A DNA stretch of 64,000 nt, taken from the NCBI RefSeq assembly GCF_024347395.1, contig NZ_AP025473.1, positions 496,001 through 560,000 on the forward strand, written 5' to 3'. Under the pieces are notes generated by a model. The model worked only from the letters and a program-made list of their open reading frames with translations. It made no database searches and was not told where the DNA came from. The stretch is from Vibrio cortegadensis (GTDB lineage: Bacteria; Pseudomonadota; Gammaproteobacteria; Enterobacterales; Vibrionaceae). Each line of letters begins with the position of its first letter. Within the stretch, counting starts at the first letter, position 1. Positions 27,088 to 36,045 of this stretch are shown here, in pieces. Both the position numbers and the translations under genes were made by a program.

Positions 27088-27184
27088 CAAGGGCAGTGCA
27101 AAAAGTAACCGCTTTTTTTGAGGCTAGCTCTGAAGGCGTTATGCAGAAAACATTGATCAGAACTCAATCGATGGGGACAGATAA

Positions 27185-28429
27185 ATGGAAAAGTCGATAT
27201 GGATTGTCGCCGCAAAGCGCACACCCCAAGGCAGCTTTCAAGGTATGTTGAATGCATATTCTGCGCCAAAATTAGGCTCGTTTGCCATCCGTTCGACGCT
27301 TGAGTCGATTCCTATCTCTGTTGATTCAATTGATGAAGTATTCATGGGCTGTGTTCTACCTGCTGGATGTGGGCAAGCCCCTGCACGACAAGCCGCTCTC
27401 GGAGCACAATTGCCTTATTCTGTTGGTTGTACCACCATCAACAAAGTTTGTGGCTCTGGCATGAAGTCGGTTGTGCTGGCCTATGATTTGATTTTATCAG
27501 GCTCCATTCAATGTGCGATTGCTGGTGGTATGGAAAGCATGACCAACGCCCCTTATCTGCTTAAAGAGGCCCGAAGTGGTATGCGTTTAGGGCACAAAAG
27601 TACGGATGACCATCTATTTTTAGATGGCTTGCAAGATGCCTACGACGGAGAGCTGATGGGCGTCTATGCACAGTATACTGCTGATAAATTGCATTTTACG
27701 CGCGAGCAGATGGATCGGTGGGCGACCATGTCGGTGACCCGAGCGTTAGAGGCGCAGCAACAGCAGTTATTTGCTGATGAAATCGCACCAATTAAGGAGA
27801 CATCAACGGCAAAGATATCTACCCACACAGCACAAAAATCGTCACAGAAAATTATCGATTTTGATGAACATCCAACGGAAATTAGTCTTGATAAAATCCC
27901 CCATTTACGTCCCGCCTTTTCCACGACAGGTTCGGTGACTGCCGCTAATTCCAGTACCATTTCGGATGGAGCCGCAGCGCTAATTGTTATGGATTCTAAT
28001 TTGGCAAGGCAACAAGGTTTAACACCATTGGCGGTGATTAAAGGCCATGCGACTCATGCTCGAAAACCTTCTGAATTTACCCTTGCACCTGTGTATGCCA
28101 TGGAGCAACTGCTCTCTCAGCTAGATTGGTCTGTGGATGAAGTGGATTTATGGGAAATTAACGAAGCTTTTGCCGTAGTCACTCAAATTGCCGTTCAACA
28201 CTTTGGTCTAGATACCAACAAGGTCAATATCAAAGGTGGAGCATGTGCGCTTGGACACCCTATTGGTGCAAGTGGGGCTCGTATTTTGGTGACTTTAGTC
28301 CATAGCTTAAGGCAGTTAAAAAAGCTTCAATCTTCGGTTTCAAATCAACCTCACGATAGAGTGATGCGGGGTATTGCTTCCTTGTGTATTGGCGGTGGAG
28401 AAGCGATTGCAGTGGGGATTGAAGTCTAG
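27185..28429 (+). CDS. Acetyl-CoA C-acyltransferase (thiolase)
   Basis: A 414-residue thiolase II-type enzyme. Motifs are INKVCGSGMKSV (acyl-accepting Cys), NEAFAVVTQ and GGACALGHPIGASGAR (catalytic His); the C-terminal active-site block reads ASLCIGGGEAIA. It splits 2-methylacetoacetyl-CoA or acetoacetyl-CoA. GGGGA lies seven bases upstream of the ATG. It heads the plus-strand catabolic operon, divergent from liuR. Confidence 0.9.
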   Translation: MEKSIWIVAAKRTPQGSFQGMLNAYSAPKLGSFAIRSTLESIPISVDSIDEVFMGCVLPAGCGQAPARQAALGAQLPYSVGCTTINKVCGSGMKSVVLAYDLILSGSIQCAIAGGMESMTNAPYLLKEARSGMRLGHKSTDDHLFLDGLQDAYDGELMGVYAQYTADKLHFTREQMDRWATMSVTRALEAQQQQLFADEIAPIKETSTAKISTHTAQKSSQKIIDFDEHPTEISLDKIPHLRPAFSTTGSVTAANSSTISDGAAALIVMDSNLARQQGLTPLAVIKGHATHARKPSEFTLAPVYAMEQLLSQLDWSVDEVDLWEINEAFAVVTQIAVQHFGLDTNKVNIKGGACALGHPIGASGARILVTLVHSLRQLKKLQSSVSNQPHDRVMRGIASLCIGGGEAIAVGIEV

Positions 28430-28478
28430 GACGAGACATAGGAAGCGAGGTTGCGAATAAACCGAGAAGGAGCGATGT

Positions 28479-29663
28479 ATGGATTTTGAACTCAATCAAG
28501 ATCAACAACTGTTTTCTGATACCGCTCATCAATTTGCGATGGATAAATTGAGTCCAATGGCGGCTGAATGGGATGAAAAACACCACTTTCCTAAAGATGT
28601 CTTGAAAGAGGCGGGGGAGCTAGGATTTTTGAGCCTTTACACGCCGGAAGAGAGTGGTGGACTAGGTTTGAGTAGACTCGATTCGTCGATTATTTTTGAG
28701 CAGTTGGCGATGGGGTGCACCTCAACCACCGCGTTCATGACGATTCACAATATGGTGACATGGATGATCGCGAGCTTCGCAACTTCAGACGTGAAAGATG
28801 AGTTCTGCCCTCAATTGATCTCGGGAGATTGGCTAGGATCGTACTGCTTAACTGAACCAAATGCAGGGTCGGATGCTGCGTCATTGGTCACCAGAGCCCA
28901 AAAAGTGGATGGGCAGTACATCATCAACGGCGGCAAGAGCTTTATTTCGGGGGCTGGTGAAACTGACGTTTTAGTGGTGATGGCTCGTACAGAAGCTGAT
29001 GACAGTAAAACGGAAAATCAGGCTTGCAAGGGGGCAAAGGGTATTTCTGCTTTTGTGGTTCCGGCGAATGCCGCAGGGATCAGTTACGGGCGAAAAGAAC
29101 CCAAAATGGGGTGGAATAGCCAACCAACACGCTCGATTACTTTTGAAAATGTGTCTATTCCTGCATGTCATTTATTGGGAGAAGAAGGGCTGGGTTTTAC
29201 ATTCGCGATGAAAGGTCTCGATGGTGGGCGAATTAACATCGCGACCTGTTCTATAGGTACGGCGCAGCAAGCGTTGAATCAAGCGACTCAGTACATGAAA
29301 GAGCGTAAGCAGTTCGGTAAAAGTTTGGATCAATTCCAAGGGCTGCAATTTAAGCTCGCGGATATGGCGACAGAGTTAGTGGCTGCAAGGCAGTTAGTTC
29401 GATATGCGGCCAGTAAATTGGATCGTCAAGATCCTGAAGCAACGGCTTACTGTGCGATGGCTAAGCGATTTGCCACCGACGTCGGATTTAGAGTGTGTGA
29501 TCAAGCGCTACAACTGTATGGCGGCTATGGTTACATCAAAGAGTATCCACTTGAACGTTACTTCAGAGATGTTCGAGTACATCAGATATTAGAAGGTACG
29601 AACGAAATCATGCGTTTAATTATCGCAAGACGACTGTTAGCTGATGGGGCTGAAATTCTGTAA
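28479..29663 (+). CDS. Isobutyryl-CoA dehydrogenase-type acyl-CoA dehydrogenase
   Basis: A 394-residue FAD enzyme. Visible features are YCLTEPNAGSDAASL, KSFISGAGETDVLVVMART and LDGGRINIATCSIGTAQQAL, and the late QLYGGYGYIKEYPLERYFRD. The serine in ISGAGE and the LDGGRI block fit the isobutyryl/2-methylbutyryl-CoA dehydrogenase subgroup. GAAGGAG precedes the ATG. In complete operons a methylmalonate-semialdehyde dehydrogenase gene commonly lies between the thiolase and this gene; here only 49 bases do. Confidence 0.85.
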   Translation: MDFELNQDQQLFSDTAHQFAMDKLSPMAAEWDEKHHFPKDVLKEAGELGFLSLYTPEESGGLGLSRLDSSIIFEQLAMGCTSTTAFMTIHNMVTWMIASFATSDVKDEFCPQLISGDWLGSYCLTEPNAGSDAASLVTRAQKVDGQYIINGGKSFISGAGETDVLVVMARTEADDSKTENQACKGAKGISAFVVPANAAGISYGRKEPKMGWNSQPTRSITFENVSIPACHLLGEEGLGFTFAMKGLDGGRINIATCSIGTAQQALNQATQYMKERKQFGKSLDQFQGLQFKLADMATELVAARQLVRYAASKLDRQDPEATAYCAMAKRFATDVGFRVCDQALQLYGGYGYIKEYPLERYFRDVRVHQILEGTNEIMRLIIARRLLADGAEIL

Positions 29664-29677
29664 ATAAAGGAGGCGAT

Positions 29678-30817
29678 ATGACAGGTAAGGTCAGCTTTAC
29701 TGAATGGCAATGTGACGATGAAAAGCACAGCGTTGGGATTGCGACTCTGGAAAATGAAACTTCTCTGAATGCATTAACTTTCGATATGTTAGTGCAGTTA
29801 AAAGATCAGTTAGATCTGTGGAAATACGATCCCAAAATTGTCTGCATTTTATTACAGGGGGCGGGTGAGAAAGCTTTTTGTGCTGGAGGGGATGTCCGCA
29901 CAATGCATAACGTGATGCGTGATGAATCTAAAGCAGATGCACAAGCATTTTGTATTCAATATTTTACGGTTGAGTATCAATGTGATTATCTGATCCATAC
30001 CTATCCCAAACCTATTGTCGTGTGGGGGGAAGGCATAGTGATGGGTGGTGGAATGGGGCTATTTATGGGAGGGAGCCACAAAGTAGTGACGCCTAAATCC
30101 CGTTTAGCCATGCCAGAAATAAACATCGGTTTGTATCCTGATGTGGGTGGAACTTGGTTTCTAAATCGATTAGAACCGGGTATTGGTTTGTTTCTAGGTC
30201 TTACCGGCGCGTTAGTGAATGCAACGGATGCGGTCGATATTCATCTTGCGGATCATTTGCTTCTTCCTGAGGCTAAAGATCACCTCCTTGCACAGTTACA
30301 AGCCACTTCTTGGCAAGAACATAACGATCATCATTCCATTCTCACGACGTTGCTTAACTCGTTAGCCAAGCAGGCCATAGACCACAAGCCAGAAAATCAA
30401 TTGATGTACTATTTTTCTGAGATCCAGCAAGCCTGCAATTCAACAGATTTAGAGATGATTCGACGCAACATATTAGCGATCTCCCCCTATTCGGAATCGA
30501 CACATAAGTGGCTCGATTCTGCCAAACACGCCTTGAAAGGAGGCAGCCCTATCACCGCGCACATCTGTTTTCGACAAATGACTCAACACCATCATTTATC
30601 CTTAGCCGATTGCTTTCGACTGGAACTCGGCTTGTCGGCTCATTGTGGAATTTTGGGAGAATTTCAAGAGGGCGTTCGAGCGCGGTTAATTGATAAAAGT
30701 GGTGAACCTCAATGGTTATTTAGCAGCGTTGGTGATGTGGATGCTGATCTGATCGAGGCACTATTCACTTCGTTGTGGAGCAAAGAACAGCATCCACTCG
30801 CACAATTAGGCCATTGA
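29678..30817 (+). CDS. 3-hydroxyisobutyryl-CoA hydrolase
   Basis: A 379-residue crotonase-fold hydrolase of the HIBCH type, longer than enoyl-CoA hydratases. Motifs are KAFCAGGDVRTMHNV, EGIVMGGGMGLFMGGSHKV (oxyanion hole) and AMPEINIGLYPDVGGTWFLN (catalytic Glu and the family's PDVG). It frees 3-hydroxyisobutyrate in valine catabolism. An AAAGGAGG ribosome binding site precedes it, and it is 14 bases after the dehydrogenase gene. Confidence 0.9.
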   Translation: MTGKVSFTEWQCDDEKHSVGIATLENETSLNALTFDMLVQLKDQLDLWKYDPKIVCILLQGAGEKAFCAGGDVRTMHNVMRDESKADAQAFCIQYFTVEYQCDYLIHTYPKPIVVWGEGIVMGGGMGLFMGGSHKVVTPKSRLAMPEINIGLYPDVGGTWFLNRLEPGIGLFLGLTGALVNATDAVDIHLADHLLLPEAKDHLLAQLQATSWQEHNDHHSILTTLLNSLAKQAIDHKPENQLMYYFSEIQQACNSTDLEMIRRNILAISPYSESTHKWLDSAKHALKGGSPITAHICFRQMTQHHHLSLADCFRLELGLSAHCGILGEFQEGVRARLIDKSGEPQWLFSSVGDVDADLIEALFTSLWSKEQHPLAQLGH

Positions 30818-30881
30818 GTTTACCTCGCAGTAGCAACCATTATTACCACCACTAAAGCGGTATCGGTAAGGAGATTTATCT

Positions 30882-31640
30882 ATGAACTTGAAACAGAGTG
30901 TCGTTGCGATTACGGGGGCAGGACAAGGTTTGGGGCAGACGATGGCGATAACCTTAGCGCAATCTGGAGCTGAACTCGCCTTACTCGATATCAATGAGCA
31001 AGCGTTACAAGATACACAACAGCAGTGTTTGGCACTTGGCGTCACTTCTCGTATCTATCCTGTTGATGTGACAAGTGAGCCTCAAGTCGAAGCTGTGTTC
31101 AATCAAATTGTCGAGGACTTCGGGCAACTTGATGGCTTAATCAATAATGCTGGCGTGCTAAGAGATGGTTTGTTAGTCAAGGTGAAAGAGGGCGAGATAC
31201 ATAAGATGTCTTTGGAGCAGTTTAATGCGGTGATTAACGTGAATCTGGTCGGGACATTTTTGTGTGGGAGAGAGGCCGCCGCCAAAATGATCGAAACGAA
31301 ACGTAAGGGTGTCATTATCAATATTTCGAGTATTGCTCGTTCAGGGAATATTGGTCAATCGAATTATTCTGCATCTAAAGCAGCCGTTGCAAGTATGGCG
31401 ACATGTTGGGCGAAAGAGCTTGCTCGTTATAGCATTCGCGCTGCCGCTATTGCTCCAGGAGTTGTGGATACTGCGATGGCAAGACAGCTGAAACCTGAAG
31501 CAGTAAATCGCTTGAAAGCAATGATACCCGTGGGGCGAATAGGTGATTCTGCTGAGATTGCCCATGCGGCCAAATATATATTTGAAAATGAGTACTTTAC
31601 CGGAAGAGTGCTCGAAATCGATGGAGGAATGCGAATGTAG
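30882..31640 (+). CDS. Short-chain dehydrogenase/reductase, FabG-like
   Basis: A 252-residue SDR. The Rossmann motif is ITGAGQGLGQTMA, INNAGVL follows, and the catalytic Ser-Tyr-Lys lie in INISSIARSGNIGQSNYSASKAA. It probably oxidises 3-hydroxyacyl-CoA (for example 2-methyl-3-hydroxybutyryl-CoA) in this pathway, by operon position. It is the last gene of the plus-strand catabolic operon, 64 bases after the hydrolase gene. Confidence 0.85.
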   Translation: MNLKQSVVAITGAGQGLGQTMAITLAQSGAELALLDINEQALQDTQQQCLALGVTSRIYPVDVTSEPQVEAVFNQIVEDFGQLDGLINNAGVLRDGLLVKVKEGEIHKMSLEQFNAVINVNLVGTFLCGREAAAKMIETKRKGVIINISSIARSGNIGQSNYSASKAAVASMATCWAKELARYSIRAAAIAPGVVDTAMARQLKPEAVNRLKAMIPVGRIGDSAEIAHAAKYIFENEYFTGRVLEIDGGMRM

Positions 31641-31775
31641 CGACATGTCAAAAAAATGTGAAACAGCATTCATTATTCATCACAAAATAAGACCAAAGTC
31701 ATCATGATGAATTACAAGTTCTGCCACAATATAAAAACAAAAATAAAACAACAATTGACGTTGGGTAGGCTTGGT

Positions 31776-33392
31776 ATGAAATTAAGTAATTTATCGGTGA
31801 AAAATAAACTATTAGCAATAGTAATGGCAGCAGTGACGATGATCATTGCGACCTGTTTGTATAACTTAAATGAGCAACGGAGTTCCTCTTACCTAGAAAG
31901 AGAAGGCAAATTGTCATCTCAAGTGGAAACGGTCGTGAAGTTGGTGGACTATTTTTACCAGCAGCGCAGTGAACTTGGAGAAGAGGTTGCGAAATCGATG
32001 GCACTAGACGCCATTAAGCAAATTCGTTTCGATGAGACAAACTACTTTTGGGTTACCAATCCAGCGTTAAACGTCTTAATGCATCCGATTAAACCAGAGT
32101 TGATTGGACAAAATGCTCAGGGGTTCAAAGATGGTGCTGGGAAGTATCATTGGCAAGAGATGGCTACAATAGCCAAAACGACTCAACATGGCTTTTTAGA
32201 CTATCAATGGAGAAGTTCAACCGGTGAGTTGAAGGATAAAATTTCTTATGTGATCTATTTTTCTCAATGGGATTGGATTGTTGGCTCTGGGATTTTAGTT
32301 GCCGATATACAAGAAACCTTTTTTGCGAATGCGATACAAGGGTTGATTGTTGCGGTGATCCTTGCCGTAGTATTACTCGCAATGGGGTTTGTGATCTCGA
32401 CAAATATAGTTAACCCACTGCATAACCTGATTGGTAAAACCCACCGTATTGCTGATGGTGACTTAACCGTAAGGCTTAACTTTAAAAGAAAAGATGAGCT
32501 TGGAGAGGTTGGAGGCGAGATCGATCGCATGCTGGCTAAACTGCAACAAACGCTTCAATCGGCGAATGAATCTGCTGTTCTCTCTTCCAGTATGGCGCAA
32601 AGTATCGCTTCCGCTAGTGAAGAAGCCGCAACCAGTGTCTATTCTCAGTATACGCAGCTTGAACAGCTTTCAGCTGCAATGACAGAGATGAGCACGACCA
32701 TCTCAGACGTTGCTCATAATGCAGAGACAACCGCGCTATCAACGGCGACTGCGACCTCTCATGCAGAGGTGAGTGGCGGCAATATGCGTGCGACGACGGA
32801 TACGATTGCCGAAGTGTCAGATAATATCGCGGTCGCAGATAATCTTGTGACTCAGTTAAAAAGTGGTGTGGATGAAATTAGCTCGGTAGTAAACGTGATT
32901 TCTGACGTTTCAGATCAAACCAACTTGCTAGCATTAAATGCCGCGATTGAGGCTGCAAGGGCTGGGGAGCAAGGTCGAGGTTTCGCAGTGGTTGCCGATG
33001 AAGTTCGAAACCTAGCCAGTCGTACCCATAACTCAACCTCAGAAGTGCAAGAAACCATTGATGCATTAATCGAGAGAACCACCAATACTGCCAATACTAT
33101 GCAAAGCAGCCACAGTAAAGTGGAAGCGAGTGTGGCTAAAGCGAAAGAGACACAAGCTCAGCTCGCGTTAATGGTTGAAGAGCTGGTGGTTTCTAATGAT
33201 ATGGTCGCTCAAATTGCAGCGGCATCAGAGCAACAAGGTTTGGTTGCTCAAGAGATGAATCAAAATGTAAGTAGCATTCATCTATCAGCGAATGAAGTCA
33301 AACAAGCTTCTCAATTACTGGCTCAAGAGAGTCAATCTATGGCCGAAGCATCTGAAGTACTAAAAGATCAATTGCGCTATTTCAAAGTGTAA
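31776..33392 (+). CDS. Methyl-accepting chemotaxis protein with sCache domain
   Basis: A 538-residue chemoreceptor. I chose the ATG at 31776 (MKLSNLSVKNKLLAIVM), the usual start of this family; an ATG at 31704 has no ribosome binding site. Order: TM1 (about 12-32), periplasmic single-Cache domain with the FWVTNPALNVLMHP and HGFLDYQW blocks, TM2 (about 185-210), HAMP (NPLHNLIGKTHRIADGDL), then the signalling hairpin with DQTNLLALNAAIEAARAGEQ. No C-terminal CheR pentapeptide is seen. sCache ligands are often small organic acids or amines. Confidence 0.92.
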   Translation: MKLSNLSVKNKLLAIVMAAVTMIIATCLYNLNEQRSSSYLEREGKLSSQVETVVKLVDYFYQQRSELGEEVAKSMALDAIKQIRFDETNYFWVTNPALNVLMHPIKPELIGQNAQGFKDGAGKYHWQEMATIAKTTQHGFLDYQWRSSTGELKDKISYVIYFSQWDWIVGSGILVADIQETFFANAIQGLIVAVILAVVLLAMGFVISTNIVNPLHNLIGKTHRIADGDLTVRLNFKRKDELGEVGGEIDRMLAKLQQTLQSANESAVLSSSMAQSIASASEEAATSVYSQYTQLEQLSAAMTEMSTTISDVAHNAETTALSTATATSHAEVSGGNMRATTDTIAEVSDNIAVADNLVTQLKSGVDEISSVVNVISDVSDQTNLLALNAAIEAARAGEQGRGFAVVADEVRNLASRTHNSTSEVQETIDALIERTTNTANTMQSSHSKVEASVAKAKETQAQLALMVEELVVSNDMVAQIAAASEQQGLVAQEMNQNVSSIHLSANEVKQASQLLAQESQSMAEASEVLKDQLRYFKV

Positions 33393-33437
33393 CGTCGCGC
33401 TAAAACGCCTGAACATAAGGCGAAGATCTGCCTAAAC

Positions 33438-33465
33438 AAAGCCACATCATTATGTGGCTTTTTTT
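33438..33465 (+). terminator. Rho-independent terminator
   Basis: AAAGCCACAT and ATGTGGCTTT form a stem with a CATT loop, then five T. It ends the chemoreceptor gene. Confidence 0.85.
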
Positions 33466-33508
33466 GTCTCTGAGGTCTCTGGCGCTAATATTCATTAGTG
33501 ATTGGTTA

Positions 33509-33536
33509 TTAGAGATTAGAGATTAGAGATTAGAGA
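33509..33536. repeat. Four tandem copies of TTAGAGA
   Basis: Four perfect head-to-tail copies of a 7-bp unit in the gap between the chemoreceptor and the DNA-repair gene. A short microsatellite prone to slippage; its distance to the gene start (about 117 bases) argues against phase variation of the reading frame. Confidence 0.8.
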
Positions 33537-33652
33537 AAGGTGAATAGTGAGCAGTGTTCTACTATTTTTAGGTTTAGTTCCGAAAATGGCTATTTAAGGC
33601 GATGGTTCGCGATACACTTAATATGTCTCTAAAGGAACTTGGATAGCGCAAG

Positions 33653-35017
33653 ATGGAAGTAGAAAGTAGGCTGAGTATTGAAGAGTGTCAAAAAGCGAGA
33701 AAAGCGCGAGATCCTCGTTTCGATGGACAGTTTTATATTGCTGTCAAAACGACGGGCATTTTTTGTCGCCCAATCTGTCCTGCGGTGATGCCCAAAGAAG
33801 AGAATGTTGAATATTATCACCATGCTATAAAGGCGTTGCAGTCAGGGTATCGACCATGTCTACGTTGCCGACCTGATAGTGCCCCACATTCATGGGCGTG
33901 GAAAGGGACAGAGACGACATTTCAGCGTGCAATTACGATGATTGAGCGTGGTGAATTACAAACACAATCTTTGGCTGAATTGGCGAAGCGACTAGGGATC
34001 TCAGATCGTTATTTGAGGCAACTGTTTGATAAACACTTAGGCATGTCGCCAAAGCAGTATGCTCAGTATCATCAACTTATGTTTGCTAAGCAGTTGCTTC
34101 ATACCAGTTCGATGAGCATTGGAGACGTGAGCTTTGCCTGTGGGTTTAACAGCATTCGCCGTTTCAATGATGCCTTCAAAAAATACCTTAAATTGACACC
34201 GAGTCAAATGAGAAAAAATACCAACATGAAACAATCAACTCACCAATTGAGCTTGGCTTTCCGTGCCCCATTTAACTGGCAGCATATGCTGAACTTTTAC
34301 CGACTCAGAGCAATATCCAGCATTGAAATAGTGGATGAAAATAGCTATCAACGTCACTTTATCATTAATGGGGTAAAAGGTTGGTTCAAAGCCTCGTTAG
34401 GAAAAAGCGACGTTTTGGATATTAGCTTTGAGCTAGATGATATGACTCAGTTACAAAATCTTGTGAGCCAACTGCGCAGAATGTTTGATTTGGATATTGA
34501 TATTCACAGCATCGAAGAACAGTTAGAGCAGAGTGCGCCGGGCTTGATAAAAGAGCATGGCTTGCGAATTCCCGGTGTATGGAATGCATGGGAGGCCGGC
34601 GTTAGAGCTATTCTAGGGCAGCAAGTATCAGTGAAAGCCGCGATTGGGCAACTGAATTTGTTAGTGGATACTTTAGGTGAACAGACAGAGTCTGCCATGT
34701 ACTTTCCCACGCCGGAAAAAGTGGCGTCGAGCGATGTCAGTTTTTTGCGTATGCCAAATAGTCGCAAGGAAACTTTAAGTAGATTCGCACGCTATATGTG
34801 CGAGAGTTTTGATGAACACCCATCTGAGTGGTTATCATTAAAAGGGATTGGCCCGTGGACGATTAATTACGCTTTGTTGCGTGGGCTATCTCAATCAGAT
34901 TGTTTTTTAGATACAGACTTAGTGGTTAAAAAAGCCATGGCCGAATATACCAATTTAAACCAAAAATCCGTCGCCCCGTGGGGTAGTTACGCGACTTTTC
35001 ACTGCTGGAATTTATAG
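33653..35017 (+). CDS. Ada N-terminal/AraC/AlkA fusion: 3-methyladenine DNA glycosylase and regulator
   Basis: A 454-residue three-part protein. Residues 1-80 are the Ada zinc domain (Cys38, Cys42, Cys69, Cys72) that takes methyl groups from phosphotriesters. Residues 85-190 are an AraC helix-turn-helix (LAKRLGISDRYLRQLFDKHL). Residues 195-454 are AlkA-like with the helix-hairpin-helix LKGIGPWTINYALLRG and the catalytic Asp in FLDTDLVVKK. It removes alkylated purines and can activate the response. It is followed by ogt after two bases. Confidence 0.9.
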   Translation: MEVESRLSIEECQKARKARDPRFDGQFYIAVKTTGIFCRPICPAVMPKEENVEYYHHAIKALQSGYRPCLRCRPDSAPHSWAWKGTETTFQRAITMIERGELQTQSLAELAKRLGISDRYLRQLFDKHLGMSPKQYAQYHQLMFAKQLLHTSSMSIGDVSFACGFNSIRRFNDAFKKYLKLTPSQMRKNTNMKQSTHQLSLAFRAPFNWQHMLNFYRLRAISSIEIVDENSYQRHFIINGVKGWFKASLGKSDVLDISFELDDMTQLQNLVSQLRRMFDLDIDIHSIEEQLEQSAPGLIKEHGLRIPGVWNAWEAGVRAILGQQVSVKAAIGQLNLLVDTLGEQTESAMYFPTPEKVASSDVSFLRMPNSRKETLSRFARYMCESFDEHPSEWLSLKGIGPWTINYALLRGLSQSDCFLDTDLVVKKAMAEYTNLNQKSVAPWGSYATFHCWNL

Positions 35018-35019
35018 AG

Positions 35020-35493
35020 ATGAACGTATTTACGCACTATCAAAGCCCGATGGGCACAATGACAATACAAGCGTGTGATGATGGGGTACTTGGCGCTTGG
35101 TTTGAAACGCAAACTACGCAACCTGATGACATAGGATTGAAGGACGATCATCATCCGGTTTTGGTCAGTGCAATGAAACAATTAGGCGAATATTTTTCAG
35201 GAGAAAGGACCCATTTCGAATTGCCAATTGCGGCTAAGGGAACCTTATTTCAGCAACGGGTTTGGGATGCGTTGATGAAAATTCCATATGGAGAAACATG
35301 GAGTTACCAAGATATTGCCAATGAGATTGATAACCCTAAAGCGGTGAGGGCGGTGGGGTTAGCGAATGGAAAAAATCCAATTTCGATTATTGTTCCATGC
35401 CATCGAGTGATTGGTAAAAATGGTAAGTTAACGGGCTACGCGGGTGGTATCGAAATCAAAGAAAAATTGTTACAATTAGAAGGTGTTTTATAG
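35020..35493 (+). CDS. ogt: Methylated-DNA-protein cysteine methyltransferase
   Basis: A 157-residue suicide enzyme that moves the methyl group from O6-methylguanine to its own Cys. The motif IVPCHRVIGKNGKLTGYAGG contains the acceptor Cys. Helix-turn-helix residues (YGETWSYQDIANEI, AVRAVGLANGKNP) are present. With the Ada-AlkA gene it forms a two-gene alkylation-repair operon with coupled translation. Confidence 0.93.
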   Translation: MNVFTHYQSPMGTMTIQACDDGVLGAWFETQTTQPDDIGLKDDHHPVLVSAMKQLGEYFSGERTHFELPIAAKGTLFQQRVWDALMKIPYGETWSYQDIANEIDNPKAVRAVGLANGKNPISIIVPCHRVIGKNGKLTGYAGGIEIKEKLLQLEGVL

Positions 35494-35511
35494 TGATTGA
35501 TATGGAGTGTT

Positions 35512-35880
35512 ATGAATATAAAACCGAGTTTGTCCTTATCTCTTCTTAGTTTAGCGGCTTTATTGCTTTCAGGGTGTTCAGAAGAGAAGATTGAGCGATT
35601 GGAAAACGCTCAAACCTATGCATTTAAAGGAATGTATAGCAACCAAGAGAACTCAAATACCATCCATTTTAAAGATGGCGTGATGCGATATACCATGGCT
35701 GGAGAGGTCATGGAGAAGCCATACACGGTAGAAGATAAAAGCGTCTATATAAAATTGAGAAACAGCTCGAAAGAGAAGCGGAATGATCTTGTGATGTCGA
35801 TTCATTTGAGTGGTGCAAGGCTGACTTGTAACTCTTGTGCCATGTATAACATGAGCAGTTTATGGTTAAGGGCTGATTAA
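35512..35880 (+). CDS. Small hypothetical lipoprotein
   Basis: A 122-residue lipoprotein. I chose the ATG at 35512 (MNIKPSLSLSLLSLAALLLSGC), which has GGAG upstream and a lipobox LSGC; a start at 35497 would shift the signal. A small beta-rich domain follows (YAFKGMYSNQENSNTIHFKD) and a CNSC pair near the C-terminus. No family is recognised. It may share the transcript of the repair genes. Confidence 0.65.
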   Translation: MNIKPSLSLSLLSLAALLLSGCSEEKIERLENAQTYAFKGMYSNQENSNTIHFKDGVMRYTMAGEVMEKPYTVEDKSVYIKLRNSSKEKRNDLVMSIHLSGARLTCNSCAMYNMSSLWLRAD

Positions 35881-35999
35881 TCGTAATTTTAGCTGTTCTC
35901 TATTCTCACTAGTTGAATCACTCGATAGGCTATAGCCATAAGCCATAAGCCCCGACATATACTAAGTCATCGCGGGACAACCGAACAAATAGCATTGAT

Positions 36000-36019
36000 A
36001 GAGCCTTAATAAAGGCTCT
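36000..36019. terminator. Probable terminator hairpin between convergent genes
   Basis: AGAGCCTT and AAGGCTCT with an AATA loop. T-runs are short on both sides. It lies between the small lipoprotein gene and the convergent nhaD gene. Confidence 0.5.
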
Positions 36020-36045
36020 TATCTTAACTGAACCCTACGTATCAT

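Noticed and set aside
33509..33536. Tandem repeat as a CRISPR array
   Set aside because: Units are only 7 bp and directly adjacent, with no spacers and no cas genes nearby.
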